Below, one piece after another: positions 24,501 through 37,000 of a stretch of DNA of 64,000 nt; within the stretch, counting starts at the first letter, position 1, and the number at the start of each line of letters is the position of its first letter. Source of the stretch: Fratercula arctica (Eukaryota > Chordata > Aves > Charadriiformes > Alcidae); NCBI GenBank assembly GCA_947846985.1, contig CANTUZ010000001.1, forward strand, positions 147,342,447-147,406,446, given 5' to 3'. Below the pieces are notes generated by a model. The model ran no database searches and was not told the origin of the DNA. It saw nothing but the letters and a program-made list of their open reading frames with translations. A program made the position numbers and the translations under genes.

Positions 24501-25199
24501 TTGCAAAATATAATATACAGACTTAAGTAGTGATGGTGAAACCAAACACCTCAAGTGCTGGAAAAACATGAATCTGATCTTTGTGCTTAGACCTACATAG
24601 AGTTTTCTGATCTCAGTAACTGGGCAAGAGGTACTGAGGGATAGTGAGCCCTATATTCAGAAATACATCTATGAACTTAAAGTGAGAGAAGAACTCCCGC
24701 ACTGTTGGTTTTTTTGGTTGTTGTTTTTATTTTGAAGACTCTTGTCAGTACATCCTCTTAAACTCCAAATCTCTGACTACAGCAGAAGCTGCAATCATGC
24801 ACCTTATGTAAAACGCAATTTGTACATGGTTAAGCATGAGATCAAAGTGTAAGTAGATTCTCAACATCAATTTTTTTGCTGTGGTAAAATGAGACAACTA
24901 GACATTAATGTCTGGTGCTAAAAACAGGCAACACTACAAGTAACCCTGACCACTGCTCAATTAACTTTAAAAAATTAGAGAATTAGAAGCCTTCTGCTAC
25001 TCATCACCTAGACACACAACCAGGCATGGCAGGTGTTTAAACTAGCAGTACAAATCACTTAATGCCTGAGCGATCTAGATGTCACATCTGGAGGAATGAT
25101 GCTAAAAATTAGAGGAAAGTGGTCATTTGTCCCTGTTGAGCACACGTGAGGTGAGGCTACATCAGGCTCCCCACCAAAGATACAAGCAAGATACTGACA
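21566..25199. other. Non-coding stretch with simple repeats only
   Basis: Contains a polypyrimidine run with C8-C9 (about 22471-22510), an A19 run (23957-23975) and T/G-rich stretches (about 24707-24735). No exon, RNA gene or mobile element was recognised. Confidence 0.55.
23957..23975 (+). repeat. A19 homopolymer
   Basis: Nineteen A residues without interruption. No retroposed sequence was identified upstream. Confidence 0.85.
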
Positions 25200-25693
25200 T
25201 ACCAAGATGATTGGAGAGCTGTAGCAGATGATGTATGAGGTTAGGCAGAGAGAACTGGGTTTGCTCAGCCTGGAGAAAGCTGAAGTTGGAGGTGGAAGGT
25301 GTGGGGAAATCTAGCTAGTGCCTTCAACTGCATCTACCTAATGGGAAGATGGATAGACAGTGGAACTAGACGTTACTCAAAGCTACATAGCAAAAGGACA
25401 AGAGGCTATGGTCACAAATTATAGCAAAAAAAAATTGTAATATAGATTATCATGGTTTGTTGGTTATTTTGGGTGTGGTTTTTTTGTTTGAGGGTCTTTT
25501 TGTACAATGATGGTGATCAAACTCTGTCAGGCACCTAGAGAGGGTGTGGGATCTCCATCATTGGATGTAATCAAACCTCGAATGAAAGAAGCCTCTGAGC
25601 AAGCTGGTCTAACTTTGAAGTCAGCACTGCTTTGAGCACATCATCAGGCAAGATGCTCTAGAGAGGAACCTTCCAATGTAAATTATTCTATGC
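25200..25693 (+). mobile_element. Old CR1 LINE copy, 3' part
   Basis: Plus-orientation CR1 is recognisable from 'gattggagagctgtagca', 'gagagaactgggtttgctca' and 'gcctggagaa' near 25210-25280, which encode the end of the CR1 ORF2 reverse transcriptase in intact copies. It continues through 'agcaaaaggacaagaggc' (about 25388) to 'agaggaaccttccaatgtaa' with ATTCTATGC (about 25660-25693), the 3' end. The reading frame is destroyed by many changes. An A9 run and T/G-rich bases (about 25426-25505) interrupt the match and may be a simple-sequence expansion or small insertion. Divergence looks greater than in the other CR1 copies, suggesting an older insertion. Confidence 0.8.
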
Positions 25694-26654
25694 TTTTGTT
25701 ATACTATATAATTTCTTAGTTTCCTTTTTATGCCTTTTTCCCCCTCAGAAAAGCAGATTTCTTCTGTTGTGCATACATTAAAAGCCAGTAACAGAGATGA
25801 GTCATTACTGTAAAACCCAGGTTTAAATGATGTAAATATATGGTCATTTCATAAGGTACAGGCAGTGGTTCTCACTCAGGCATCGTTCCACTAAATGAAC
25901 TGACTAGTTCATGGTTCACTCATGCACTCTACAGATATTTTCATTTGTGTCCAAGTTTCAGAATTAGCAGCCTTCCTCTATTACCGAGACTAAAAGGGAG
26001 ATATGTTCATGGTAGACTTTCAAAACTTCCTGTATTTTGCCATGCTTTGCCTTACAAAAATGTCTTGTTAAAGAAAGATCTGTAGGCTAGAACTTTTTAT
26101 AATTATTTGTCCACAGGAGTGAGCTAATGTTTCTGCCCAGTTTACAAATTACACGAGGAGAAAAATACAATATTTTTGCATGTATTTCTGCAGAAACATT
26201 TTGACTAACTGTAAAATATTACTACAACTTTAAACACCAATGGCCACTTAGCTTAAATTTTGACAGCAATGACCATTGTATATTTTTATCCATTAAAAAT
26301 GGGTGCTAGAGATTAACCTAAATTGAAATCTGGATTTCAGGTCTGCTCTGCCCACTTTGTTTTGCATTGCTCTAGCGGCAGTTCTGTGGGATCATAGTCA
26401 GAAAGCCAGGAGAAGCCTTCAAAAGCCATTTATTAAAATGATTTTCATCTTCACAACAATTATGTGAATAGGGGCCAGAAATGTCAAGGTCAAATGCTAT
26501 TGGATATAGCCACTGCTAACACTAAGACTCCTTTGAACTCAAGAGTAGCATGACCCAGAGTTTGAAAATCGCTAGTTTATTTCATTCCTTTAAGCATAAT
26601 TTACTCCTTCTCCATGTTCCAAGGGAGAATCAAATATACTTACATCATTTTTAA
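25694..26654. other. Possible hAT-like relic; otherwise unassigned
   Basis: CAGTGGTTCTCA at 25863-25874 resembles hAT/Charlie terminal sequences. TGAAAATCGCTA at about 26563-26574, read on the minus strand, resembles the other end (8 of 12 positions). No matching 8-bp target duplication flanks them. A segment near 26438-26465 (ATCTTCACAACAATTATGTG) resembles L2/MIR tails. All of these matches are weak. Confidence 0.2.
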
Positions 26655-27030
26655 CAGATGTTTTCTTAGTCTTTTGGAAAACTTCCAGTGAAAGAGACTC
26701 CACAGCCTTCTTTGGCAATGTATTTCAAAGTGTCACCATCCTTACTGCTAAAATTTCTTTCCTAATATCTAGTCTGCACTTCCTGTCTCTAGACTAAACA
26801 TTCCTAAGCTGCAAGTTATGCTTTGGTGATTCTTCCTGTGCACTCTCTGCAGTTGGTGCACACCTTTCTTCACATATACTACCTAGGACTAGCCTCAGTG
26901 TTTCATCTAAAGTCTTACCAATGCTTAGTAAGATTGAAGGGTTCCATCATTTCTCCTGCAGCCTGTTCTCCTGCTCATGCATCCCACAATCACACCTACT
27001 GCCTTTACAATAGCATAATGGACTATATAG
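26655..27030 (-). mobile_element. Ancient L3/CR1-like LINE relic with internal deletion
   Basis: Read on the plus strand it shows, in the order expected of an inverted L3/CR1 element: 'aaaacttccagtgaaagaga' (26679 on), 'atttctttcctaatatctag' (26753 on), 'tctagactaaacattccta' (about 26790), 'cagttggtgcacacctttctt' in part (about 26850) and 'catgcatcccacaatcacac' (about 26977). These correspond to the 3' end, the C-terminal and then the mid reverse transcriptase region. The segment between 'gcacttcctg' and 'tctctagac' is missing compared with the usual family layout. The divergence is much greater than in the other CR1 copies, fitting an amniote-age insertion. No intact frame remains. Confidence 0.6.
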
Positions 27031-27054
27031 CTCTGTGCTGGTTTCCTAATATCA

Positions 27055-27092
27055 GCTTCCTTTTTTTTTTTTTTCCTTCCTTTTTTTCCCCT
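27055..27092 (+). repeat. Polypyrimidine tract
   Basis: A T14 run followed by CCTTCC, T7 and CCCC. It sits just after the L3/CR1-like relic. It looks like a splice-acceptor tract, but no exon downstream is supported. Confidence 0.75.
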
Positions 27093-30000
27093 GTCAAAGA
27101 TGCATCTTGCCTTTGCCTCAACAGTATCTGGATGCCATAATGGCCATTTGGGTCCCCAGCCATCAGGGATATGATTTACTCCTGATGTGAACTACTTACA
27201 CAGGGAACTAGACCAGTTCCCAGCCTATGCCACAATGTAGCTACGTCCTCCAAGAGCACCAAGCAAGCACAGCCTAGAATGCAGTGGAGGACCTAATCCT
27301 GAATGGATTCAACAGCAAAAAGCATGAACAGGTTTCTAGGTACATTAATCGCTAATGCATTTCTCTAGCTGCAAGACAAATGGTAAGTCATACAGCTCTG
27401 TGTTGGTTGTATTCTTATTATATCTACAGTAGGCACATGCATACACGCTACAGAGTTGCCAAAATAACAACTGCCTAACTTCCCAGGACTAATGCTGCAA
27501 ACCTTTGTAAATTACTTTCTGCACTTAATTATTTTAAGTTTGCCGTTGGGAAATTAAATACAAAAATCAAGGATGCTATAATCTTATTTTTCAATATTAA
27601 ACATTCCTTTGCTAGGAAATACAGACGTTAACCATATTTAGGTAATTTGACCTTAACTACATGTCTTGTTTTGGATAACTGGTAATAAAGTGAAAGATGC
27701 AAGTTAGTATATTGTCTGTGCTGTGCAGGGAGCTTGATGTTATAATAGGAAACTTAACTTCTACGTTTCCTCACCTGCTGTATTCAATTATGGAATCTTA
27801 ACATGAGCTTTGGCAAGATATACATATTCTCCTCCTCCTTTTCCTTTCCTTGCTCCCTGCCCTCCTTTCCCATCTCCTCAATTCTTTCCCTTTATTTTTT
27901 CCCAGAAGGTGGAACAAATAGGTCTTTTCTGTCTTGTTCTGAACAATATAACTGCTTGCTCAGCCAAGGCAGGCAGCCCTCTCTTGACTTCTACAGAAAG
28001 TGGTGGTTGCTTTGCTTACCACACCTTTAATTTAGAGTAATGAAGCACTGTAAATATGTGATTACAGGCTATAAAATCAGACCTTCCAATGCTCTAAATA
28101 CCTGCTGGAGCCTTTTTACATTCTTAATACCTCTTATCGTACTTAGAGGTTTAGCTGCAGCTCCCATCAGAAATGGAAACATTTCAATAGCCCTGAAATG
28201 ACCGCATCATCATTTGTTAGTTTCTGAAAGGAAATAAGGAGTTGCATGGTAAGTAAACATTCTCACAGGAGGTTAATGTATAGTGCATGAAGATCAAAAG
28301 TGTCTGCATATTGCAAGTAATGGTGGGAATCCAAACCGTGCATTTTATAAGCAAACATGACAATAATTCTGCAATTGCTTCTTTAGTTGTCTAGTCCTGT
28401 TCTTTTCAGTGACTTTCATAAACACTAAAGGCACATGCCTGAAAAAAAAACATTCTTTATGAGCTAGTTCACAGGTGCCTACAGAGATACAAGAACTACA
28501 AGATAACCATTAAATATAGCAATAAAGCATAAGAAGAAACACCTTTCTATAATGTGCATGTAAACTAGAGTAAATGTGGCAGTTACACACTTTATTCCTA
28601 TCTGCAAGAAGTGATATTCTGTAATTCCCCTTCCAAGTCTCCGTTATTTTTTGTTTCTGAAAAAAAGAAAGCCGCCTCCTTCTTCTCCTATACAATCCAA
28701 GGAACTATTTCCTCTTTACTGGGTACTTTCAGCATGCAGGAAAATTCTAGCATTGATTCTATTAACTCAATTTGGTGCAAAATTTATTTTCTACCAAAAG
28801 CTTTATGACATCTGTATGAATAATAAGCGCTGTATGGAGGACACAAAAATCAAAACAATTACTGTTCTGGAGGAAAGGTTTGTGCTTCCTTCTAATGCAT
28901 TCACCAGTCGAGGAGAGCCTGATGGCTTTAATCCTTCCAAGACTTCCATAAAGAAATCAGAGCACTACACCTCTTGCTTACTCCATGACCTTTGCTGGAG
29001 AGAACGAACAACAGTCAATAGAAATATTGGTTTGCTTCACTTGAGCAAGAAGGGGTCTGGGAAACTACTCTTTCACTTCCAGAGTCCTCAAGAATCAGAT
29101 CTTTCCTCCACGATACCCACTGTCTGCACAAAGCTGCTGGGAGAGCCAGTAAGATAACAAACACCATCGTGCTGGCAGTCTGTGAGCCAACCCACAGCTC
29201 CAAGTCTCCTTTTTATCACATATAAACAGCACCATCCCTCAGCTTTCTCAGTGCCTCTATGAAAACATCATGTGGAGTCATGGTATCTACCTACAGCTGA
29301 ACAACCTACACAAGACTGAGTAACATTGGTAAGATGCAGCTTTTTTTCTCTCCTCTCAAAGACTTTTGTCCTCAGATTTTCTAACTGAGGTTTATTTAAT
29401 CTCATCTGTATTCCTTAAGATGTTGTCCAAATAGCCACTGTAGCAAGAAAGCCCACTTGTGTGTATGTCTAGAAAGAAACAGGATCAGAGAGGAGAATAT
29501 AACCTAAGTATCTATAAACTCTGCCATGCTTATCTTGGAGCTTTATGCAGTTGGAAGCACAAATCACAGCAGCACTTCTCTGCAATGCTCTGCTTCCTAT
29601 TCCAATAGTCTATTGGATACAGAGGCGAAGGTCTTGTTCAGAAAAACAGATCTTCTTGGGGTAATTCTTGGCCATCGTAGACCTACCTTTTTCCCTTGTC
29701 CAAGCCTTCCTACAACACCTACTTTTCACTGACACAGTTAAACACCAACTAATGATGTCAAAACTTTCAGATCAGTTAAGTCTATCTTGTAAGATTACAG
29801 AAAACTGATCCCACTCTCATTAGTTTCAGAACTAAATTAATTTTTTTTTTCCTGTTGAGCTTTCCCGTGACAAATTTCAACCCACCCACAAGCACAAACA
29901 AATGAGCAAACAACAACAAAATCCTGTGACTGAAACAAGCCGTTCCTTTCTCCAAACTGGAAAGGAATTGGCTGAGACCATTAATTTTTAAATATTTTTG

Positions 30001-31640
30001 AGATATACAGATATCACAGTCACATAGGCTACACAAACACTTCCGTGGATAGTCTCCAAATTATGCAGTCATAGCTGAGAGTATAAAACCCATGAATAAT
30101 CTGTGTGAGACCCACTGCAGTAGTCCCAGAGGAAAGACTGGCCCTTTCATCATAGAGAAATCAGTTTATAGTAACTAGGTCAGATTAGTGGCTAGGAAGG
30201 GATTACTTTTAGAAACCTTATGAAAGACAAAGTTGTAAGCAGAGCCAGTGGTTGAGATTTATGCGTCCCTCGTGGTAGGGATAAGCAGAGCCTCCGTAGC
30301 GCCCTTCATCAGAGTGTGTAAGCTAGAAAAAGTGGACCGAAGGAGATTTGCTGTTATTAAAATATTTAGAGAATGTGCAATTCCATAGGATCAGGCTGCA
30401 GTCACTTTCAGACTGAACCATGCTGCAGATGAACCGCCAGCTACTGAAGCTTCCAAATAACGACTCAACTCATTAAAAGAAACTCAGTCACTGTCAAAAC
30501 CTCTGAGTAAGAGCTCAAATAGCTGAAGACATCCCTCTCTTCCTTGTGGCTTTCCAAGTACTTGAAGTCAGTTCATGGCAAATGAGGGTTTGCTTGCTTG
30601 GTTTTATTTCTAAGATAGCACAGCTTAAACTAGGAGGTAGAGAGGACTATACAGGTACAAGTCAGTGTATACAATTTTGGCTTTTCCTGATGAGAACCAA
30701 TCTGTTTTGGGGACAATTCTGTGGGAAAGTGTTTTATTTATGACTGATTCGTGGTTATTATATAAAGCCTTCTGCTTTTCCAAATGGGTCTTGTGAGAGG
30801 ATTTTAATAATACATAGTGACCCCAAGAGGGATAGGTTACAGTGCTATTAATACACCAGAACATGAACATCTTTCATGTAGCAATGGATACTGCGGACTT
30901 CTTCCTCTGTAAAGTGCCAGCTGGGTAACAATTTTAAGAGACCAGAAAAGAAACACATCACTGTTTTGTAACACAAACTTCTGAACCCCACCCCACATTT
31001 AATTTTCTCAGCTGTTTTTATCTTTTATAGATTAAACTATTTACAGATTAAAGTCATTTTACATAAATATTTGATGCTAGACTTTATTATGAATCTGGGT
31101 TTAGTAACAGAGACTAAGACAGAACATTTCACAGGCAGCATTTTCCAATACAAAATCATTTAAGCATCTGCTGGCTGCAAGAATAAACGTCTCTACCAAC
31201 TTGTCAGGGCCTGTCAGGCCTATAATTATGTTCTGCAGCATTAAAGAAACTACTTTTGATTGTGTGGGTATGAATTGCAAAAACAACAATACCAAATTAT
31301 GAGGGCTACAAGCAGAACAGACTCAGTGGGAATGTGCACGCTGTTTATTGACCAAGGGCTCCTTATCTGTTGCCCCCCTCTGATGTGTGCATGGGCCCTG
31401 GCAATTGTTACCTCTCCTATACCATCCTACTGCAAAGGATTTTTATTGCAAAGCTGATACACACCTCCCCTGCTACAGGGACTCCAATATCTCAGCATAC
31501 TACTGACAGCCCACAGCCATCCCACCCAACACTGCTATATCACAAGGTCTTGGGAGCTGAAGAAAGTTGTATTAGGTCAGCTGCTTAATGGAAGTCCTCC
31601 AAAGAACATATTTAGCATTGGCAATTTAGGAGGTGACAAT
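27093..31640. other. Non-coding stretch holding the window's longest open frame
   Basis: The longest open frame in the window, 168 codons on the plus strand (28651-29157), lies here. It has no signal peptide, membrane segment, repeat or motif that I recognise. A rough calculation for AT-rich DNA of this length gives about 0.4 such frames by chance. A weak acceptor-like site (AG at 28906-28907) and a donor-like CCA-GTAAGA (29146-29154) bracket part of it, so a hidden exon cannot be excluded. The rest of the stretch shows no element. An X-box-like site with one mismatch lies at 27455-27468. Confidence 0.4.
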
Positions 31641-31737
31641 ATTTGAGCAACCAGGTCTAGCGGGAGGTGTCCCTGCCCATCGCAGGGAGTTGGAACCAGA
31701 TGATCTTTGAGGTCCCTCCCAACCTAAACCATTCTAT
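31641..31737 (+). mobile_element. CR1 LINE, 3'-end fragment
   Basis: From 'tttgagcaaccaggtctag' through 'gggaggtgtccctgcccat', 'gatgatctttgaggtccctc' and 'ccaacctaaaccattctata', this is the last ~100 bases of an avian CR1 element in plus orientation, with the C-terminal codons of ORF2 followed by the 3' UTR. The match looks better than for the copy at 25.2 kb, suggesting a younger insertion. It is fully 5'-truncated and carries no coding capacity. Confidence 0.92.
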
Positions 31738-33500
31738 ATTTTCTAATATTTTCTGTATATGGCAGCCTGGATGCCGTTCTCACTCAGTTGATTAAGGGAT
31801 GCCTTCTGAAATCCTCACTGCAGTTGCAGCTGTAAATGGTATTCAGCCTTATCTCTCTTCCCAAACTCTTTGCTAACATTGCTTTGTGCTGTTCTGGAGC
31901 TTTCATAGTCATCTTCCTTTGCACTCCAGACAGCTAGCTACATTTAAATAGTGTGCAAGCAGCTTCCTTATATCCTACCACTAACATAAGAAGGCAGGAT
32001 TATGAGTTTCAGTATTTACTGAATTCAAAGAACAAGGGCAAATATACCTTTTAACAATGTTATTTTTAACCTAAAAGAAAGTATTTCCAGTTTGTTAATC
32101 TGAAATACCTTTTGTCTCCCAAACCTTTTGATTATACATACACACAAGCTGCATTTCTCTCACTCATAGAAGGCAAAGACAAGGTACTGAAAGAATTAGT
32201 AGTTCTACTGCTTGTGATTAGCATGACAGTGATACTATAGATATTACCTATAAATGGTACAGTATATGCTAATTAGATACCTAACAAAGCTACTCAAAAA
32301 CTACATTCAACATTAAATTCTTAATCTAACCACTTGGAGAAAAAAATACCAATTTTCCTACATTAAAACCTTAAGTTTTACCCAATCTCCAGAAATAACC
32401 ATCACTTTTAGTCAAAAAATGAATTTCAGAGCTATGCTGTTAGAAAGTCTATTGTCTTGTCTACTATTTAAACCCTTTAGAAAAACTACCCTGCACTTGG
32501 GAAAAAAAAAAAAACATGCCAAAACCAACACATATTAAAGTCTTATGCAGTCATATTGACTTTAAATGACATAAGACAATTTATTTCCATGATGGATTTT
32601 TTTAGAAAAGTGTGACACTATGTTAGGCAGCAGACAGAGTTTAGTTTTGCCGAAACCCCTGTGACACTGTAAGATGAGCAAAGAAAACCTTCAGGAAGTC
32701 ACACCAAAGAAAAACACTCCCTCTTATCTCCATCCTCAGACTGACATTCATCTGAAGCCTGGTTCCTCTTGCACAGAATTCAGTGGAAAATAATCCCAAC
32801 TAACTTCAGTCAAGGTGGAATTAGGCTGCTAACATCCAAGACCTCAGAATCATCATTTTCTTTCAAGAGATGAATATCATTCAAGACTGGGTCCATATGG
32901 TCTTGTTTTGTTACCATTCTGTCTGTACTTAAGGAAGTTCTCTGTTCTGTTATAGATAAAAAATGGTGTTGCAGGAAAAATAATGTTTAAGTCAGAACTA
33001 TCATCTCAATCCTAAAACAAGAGAAAAATCTATAAAAGTCGCTGCACAAAATACATAGTGTAAGAAAAAGATTTTCTTTCCTCGAGAATTCTTCTCTCAA
33101 TCTTTGCTGTGTTGGCTATTTTTTAGTCTTGGCGCATAGTGGAAACACTGTTCAGGGCTACATACTTTCAGTTTCTTTTTTGTTGTTTCATCACCCACAA
33201 GAACCTCTTATGGCTTCATATCCTCCTGTAGCTGGGCGATACCCCTTAAAGGTTTCTAAAAACCCCTCAGAACTAAAACCAGAACCAGTGTGTTTTAAGC
33301 AACTGCAGTACAAACTGCTAAACAAGACAGAAATCCGTGAGCAGCTTAAGGGAAACAATGCTTAAATAGGGAAAGAAAGCTTTTGTCCATTCCTTTTAAT
33401 AGCAGCTGAAGAGGATAATTTCATCAAGTGGTCTGATTGCTGTAGCAATCCATACGGTTGCAAACTGCGTCACTAGTCAAAGGTCATTTGAATGGAAGCA
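31738..33500. other. Non-coding stretch, nothing recognised
   Basis: Unique AT-rich DNA with an A13 run (32502-32514) and a 16-bp inverted repeat GATTGCT-GT-AGCAATC at 33435-33450. No exon or element was seen. Confidence 0.55.
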
Positions 33501-34060
33501 GCTCTGCTCTTCTAAACACAAGCCTGCCGCCGCACAGAAACGAGCAGAAGCAATTTGTAGGAAGCTGTCAATATTTTCTGTATTCCACTTAATGGAGACA
33601 AACTCATACTTGACCTATTTGCAATCATCCAGCCACCTCCTTTTCCCAAAAGTACTATGTTTCTTTTACATGGAAAAGAATGCCAGGCAATGACCACCAT
33701 GTGACTGTCATTTGCAGTGTCCTGCATGTCCTCTAGCCACCTCAGGGCAGACCTAAGGACCCTGCCTTTCCCTCTACTCGCCCCTGCTCCATCCACAATC
33801 CCTCCCCATTGCATCTAATCCACCTATTCCCATCTGTGTCAAGCACAATCAGCTGCCAAACATACCCCTTCCCACAACATTGCAGAGCTCTGCCACTGCT
33901 GCCAGTGCTGGGGACATGGGGACTGCTTGCTGATGCTCTGAGGTGCTGTTTCCCCTAGTGGCATCTGACCTCTGTTTTTTAGTCTCCCTCCGAGCTGCAG
34001 CAGAAATGGCAACAGCAGTAACAGACAGTATGCTCAGACAGGCTGAGAGGTGTTGAAGTT
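33501..34060. other. GC-richer patch with possible CTCF core
   Basis: This patch is less AT-rich than its surroundings. CCCCTAGTGGC at 33952-33962 matches the core of the CTCF motif read on this strand; the adjoining GCG positions of the full motif are TTT here, so the match is partial. A 100-codon open frame on the minus strand (33512-33814) has no recognisable domain. Confidence 0.3.
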
Positions 34061-37000
34061 CTGCTCAAATGGCTATTCCCTGTCTCCTTTGAGTAAAATT
34101 TAATAGGCTGAATGGAAGTGTTTCCAATGAGGAATCAGGCCTGCTGGCATATATGATCATAGCTATTTTACTCCAGGAGAAAGTATTCTTCCATTTTCTC
34201 ATAAGGGATTACATGAAATGCATCATGAGATTCCTAGCTTTTTCGTAGAGAAGAAAGAGGATTCATCTTTATTGCAGGTCTGTAACCAAGCTAGTCAACT
34301 GGATTTTTTTTTTTTTTTTAAGTGAGTGGCAAGTAAGAATTATTTGAGACATCTACCTTCAAGTAGATGGATCTTATTTTAAGACATGGACTGCTGAATC
34401 CTACCCTACATGAGTTGACCAAGGAAGTACAAATGGGTACATTGGGTTACAGAGGCATCTGTGCTTAGCTCTGCTGGTTGTTTAGACGAGGCTGCTAAAA
34501 GATTGGGATTTCAGTAATCATTCAGAAGAAACCCTAAGTGGATCAGTGAAATAGTTGAATTTTTGTGTCTTAGCTTATTGGACAGCTGTTCTATGTAAGG
34601 CTAATTTTCTAGAAAATCAGGAACAAAACCTTTCAAAGATACTACCTTGCATTTTGGTGGAGGGTTTTTTGTTTATTTTTAACTGGTCTCTTATTATATT
34701 AAAGCTAGGTCAACTGAATTGTGAGCTAGCATCAAAAGACAGTTTGGATTTTTGGAAAAAGTTACGTTTTAATTAAATCTTATAGAATGGCATGAAGACC
34801 ACAGGAGCAGATCTCAATTTTAAAACCATGCTGCTGTGAAACTGACAGTATATAAAGAGATGCAATAGAAATTGAGAATGCAACATGTATTTTTCATATT
34901 TTACTACATGTGCAGTTGTATCTTGTAGGTATTTTGCATGGGACCTAGAAGCCAAATGTTATTTTGCTACTACAAGTCTAATTAGGAAGGTAGAACATGT
35001 ACTAGTCACAAAAAATAGCACCATCTAAGCAGAACTCTTAATTTTCAAAAAAAGTGGTGGCAGTTAAAGCAGAGATCGGTGACCTTGGCTGAACTATTTG
35101 ACAACATGCAAATATTCAGGAAAGTGTATGACTCCAGCCACGGAAGGCTTATCTTTCAGCCTTTGGTTCATAAATACGCATACAGTGACAGACACAGAGG
35201 TTAAGAGCAAATATGGTGCAATTCCTACCAAAGGTGGGGGGGAAAGGAGAGGGTGGGAGTGAGAAGGTAAAGCAACAGCAGTTTGGTTTAAGAGTTATGA
35301 GAGATGATGTGGACAGAGCTATTTAAACAGATACATGTACGAAATGTTCTTTCTTCATTAAGGAGTTCACATGGTGTAAGTCACTCACTCGGTCACGCTG
35401 TGGCCGCAATATGTCAGCAAGGGTGCTGTCACGCCATTACTATCAGCACTTGCTATCTGCTACTATCTGCTTACTACTAGTTGGGCAATGCATGTTTCCT
35501 TCTGTTTCAGTAGGATCGGTAGGAGTACATATAAATTATTATTGACATACTGAAGCCTTAATAGAGTTGATTGGTATGAAATCTGGGTTTCTGTAATGCT
35601 GCAGAGCAGACTGAGTACACTAAAGCTGGAATAGCGTAAACAAAGGCTAGAACTAGTAAGAAATGGGAAGTTCAGTACTGCCATTTGATATTTCAGCACT
35701 GTTTTTTATCAAAGTAGCGTGCCAAAACTCAGTCAAAAAACCAAAACATCATGCATATTTTGTAGAACATGAAGTACCAGAAAATTTCAACTAGAAATGC
35801 CAATATTTTTCATTTAGACATTCATGTCAAATTGAAGCTCAAAGCTATATTTTGAATAAGAGCATTTTGTTTTGCTTGGAATAGATGAGTCTCACAACAC
35901 ACTGCAATGGGGCATCACAATAGAGAGCCCCAAGGAAAGGCCTAACTCAAGAGAACATGCACCACCTGAATAGGAACACTCCCAAGGAATCACAGCAATT
36001 CACACAGGTGAAAAAAGATTAACATAAAATTGCCCTGAAACAAAACGGTTCAGTAGCTTGAACCTACAAAGTGAAATGTCATTTCGAATTCCAAAATAAA
36101 AAAAAAAATCAAGGGGTATGGGCAAATTGTAATTTCCCCCATGCGAAAACACGTTAGTGGAAAATTGCTAATGCCTCAGGGAAAGAAATGTGTGCGTGTG
36201 TGGATATACATATACGTAAATATGTAGTATGCATTTTATAATATAATCTCCCTGCATAATCTATCATTTTCCCCCAAATCTACAGAGCAGAACAGTTTCC
36301 CCTATTGCAATGGAAGCAGATGGCAGAGAAGGGGTCAAGCAGGGCCAACAGTTGTATTAAGGGGGCAGTTGTTTTCTTCCCTACGACACCACCCTCTGGA
36401 GGCACTCAACAGCTCACCTTGCAGTGGGAGAGGCAACATCACCGTGCAGCCTTCACCCAAACTACAGCTGCTGCCAGCTCTGGGCACAGCATCTTCCCCA
36501 AAAGGTGCCTGCTGTCTGGAGCACCTGCTTTATGCAGGGTGTGACTCTAAAATTGCTGTTGCCAAAATTGTCATCTTTGAAATAGTTTACCTCCAAGCAC
36601 CAGCAAAAAGGGATTGGAATTTGCTTCATCTGATGCATATCGTGAGTCACACAGCAGCTTATGTTTCCTTGTGTAGACTTTCAGAAGCAGGCTGATGTTT
36701 GTTAATTAGTGCTAAGCCCTGGTTTTTGTCAACATTTGCTTTCCATTGTTTTCACTAGATGATATTTTATCCTGCGTCTTAAGATTTTTAACCTTTTTTT
36801 CCCTGGAAGATTTGCTGTGTTTCTTTTCTGTGGAAATCCTGTATTTTACTTCCTCTGTGCAACACGCGACTTGTTGGGATTGTGTAGTTCCCTAGCTAGG
36901 TTCTTTCATCTCTAGGATACATAACAGGAGGTTGGGAGCCCTCTCTCTCTGATGTTAAAGTAGAATTAGCTTTCATGGCTTTTGCCCAGTCGTGATCCCC

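Noticed and set aside
35236..35257. G-quadruplex candidate
   Set aside because: Needs one G7 run split into two tracts and an eight-base loop; too weak to report as a feature.
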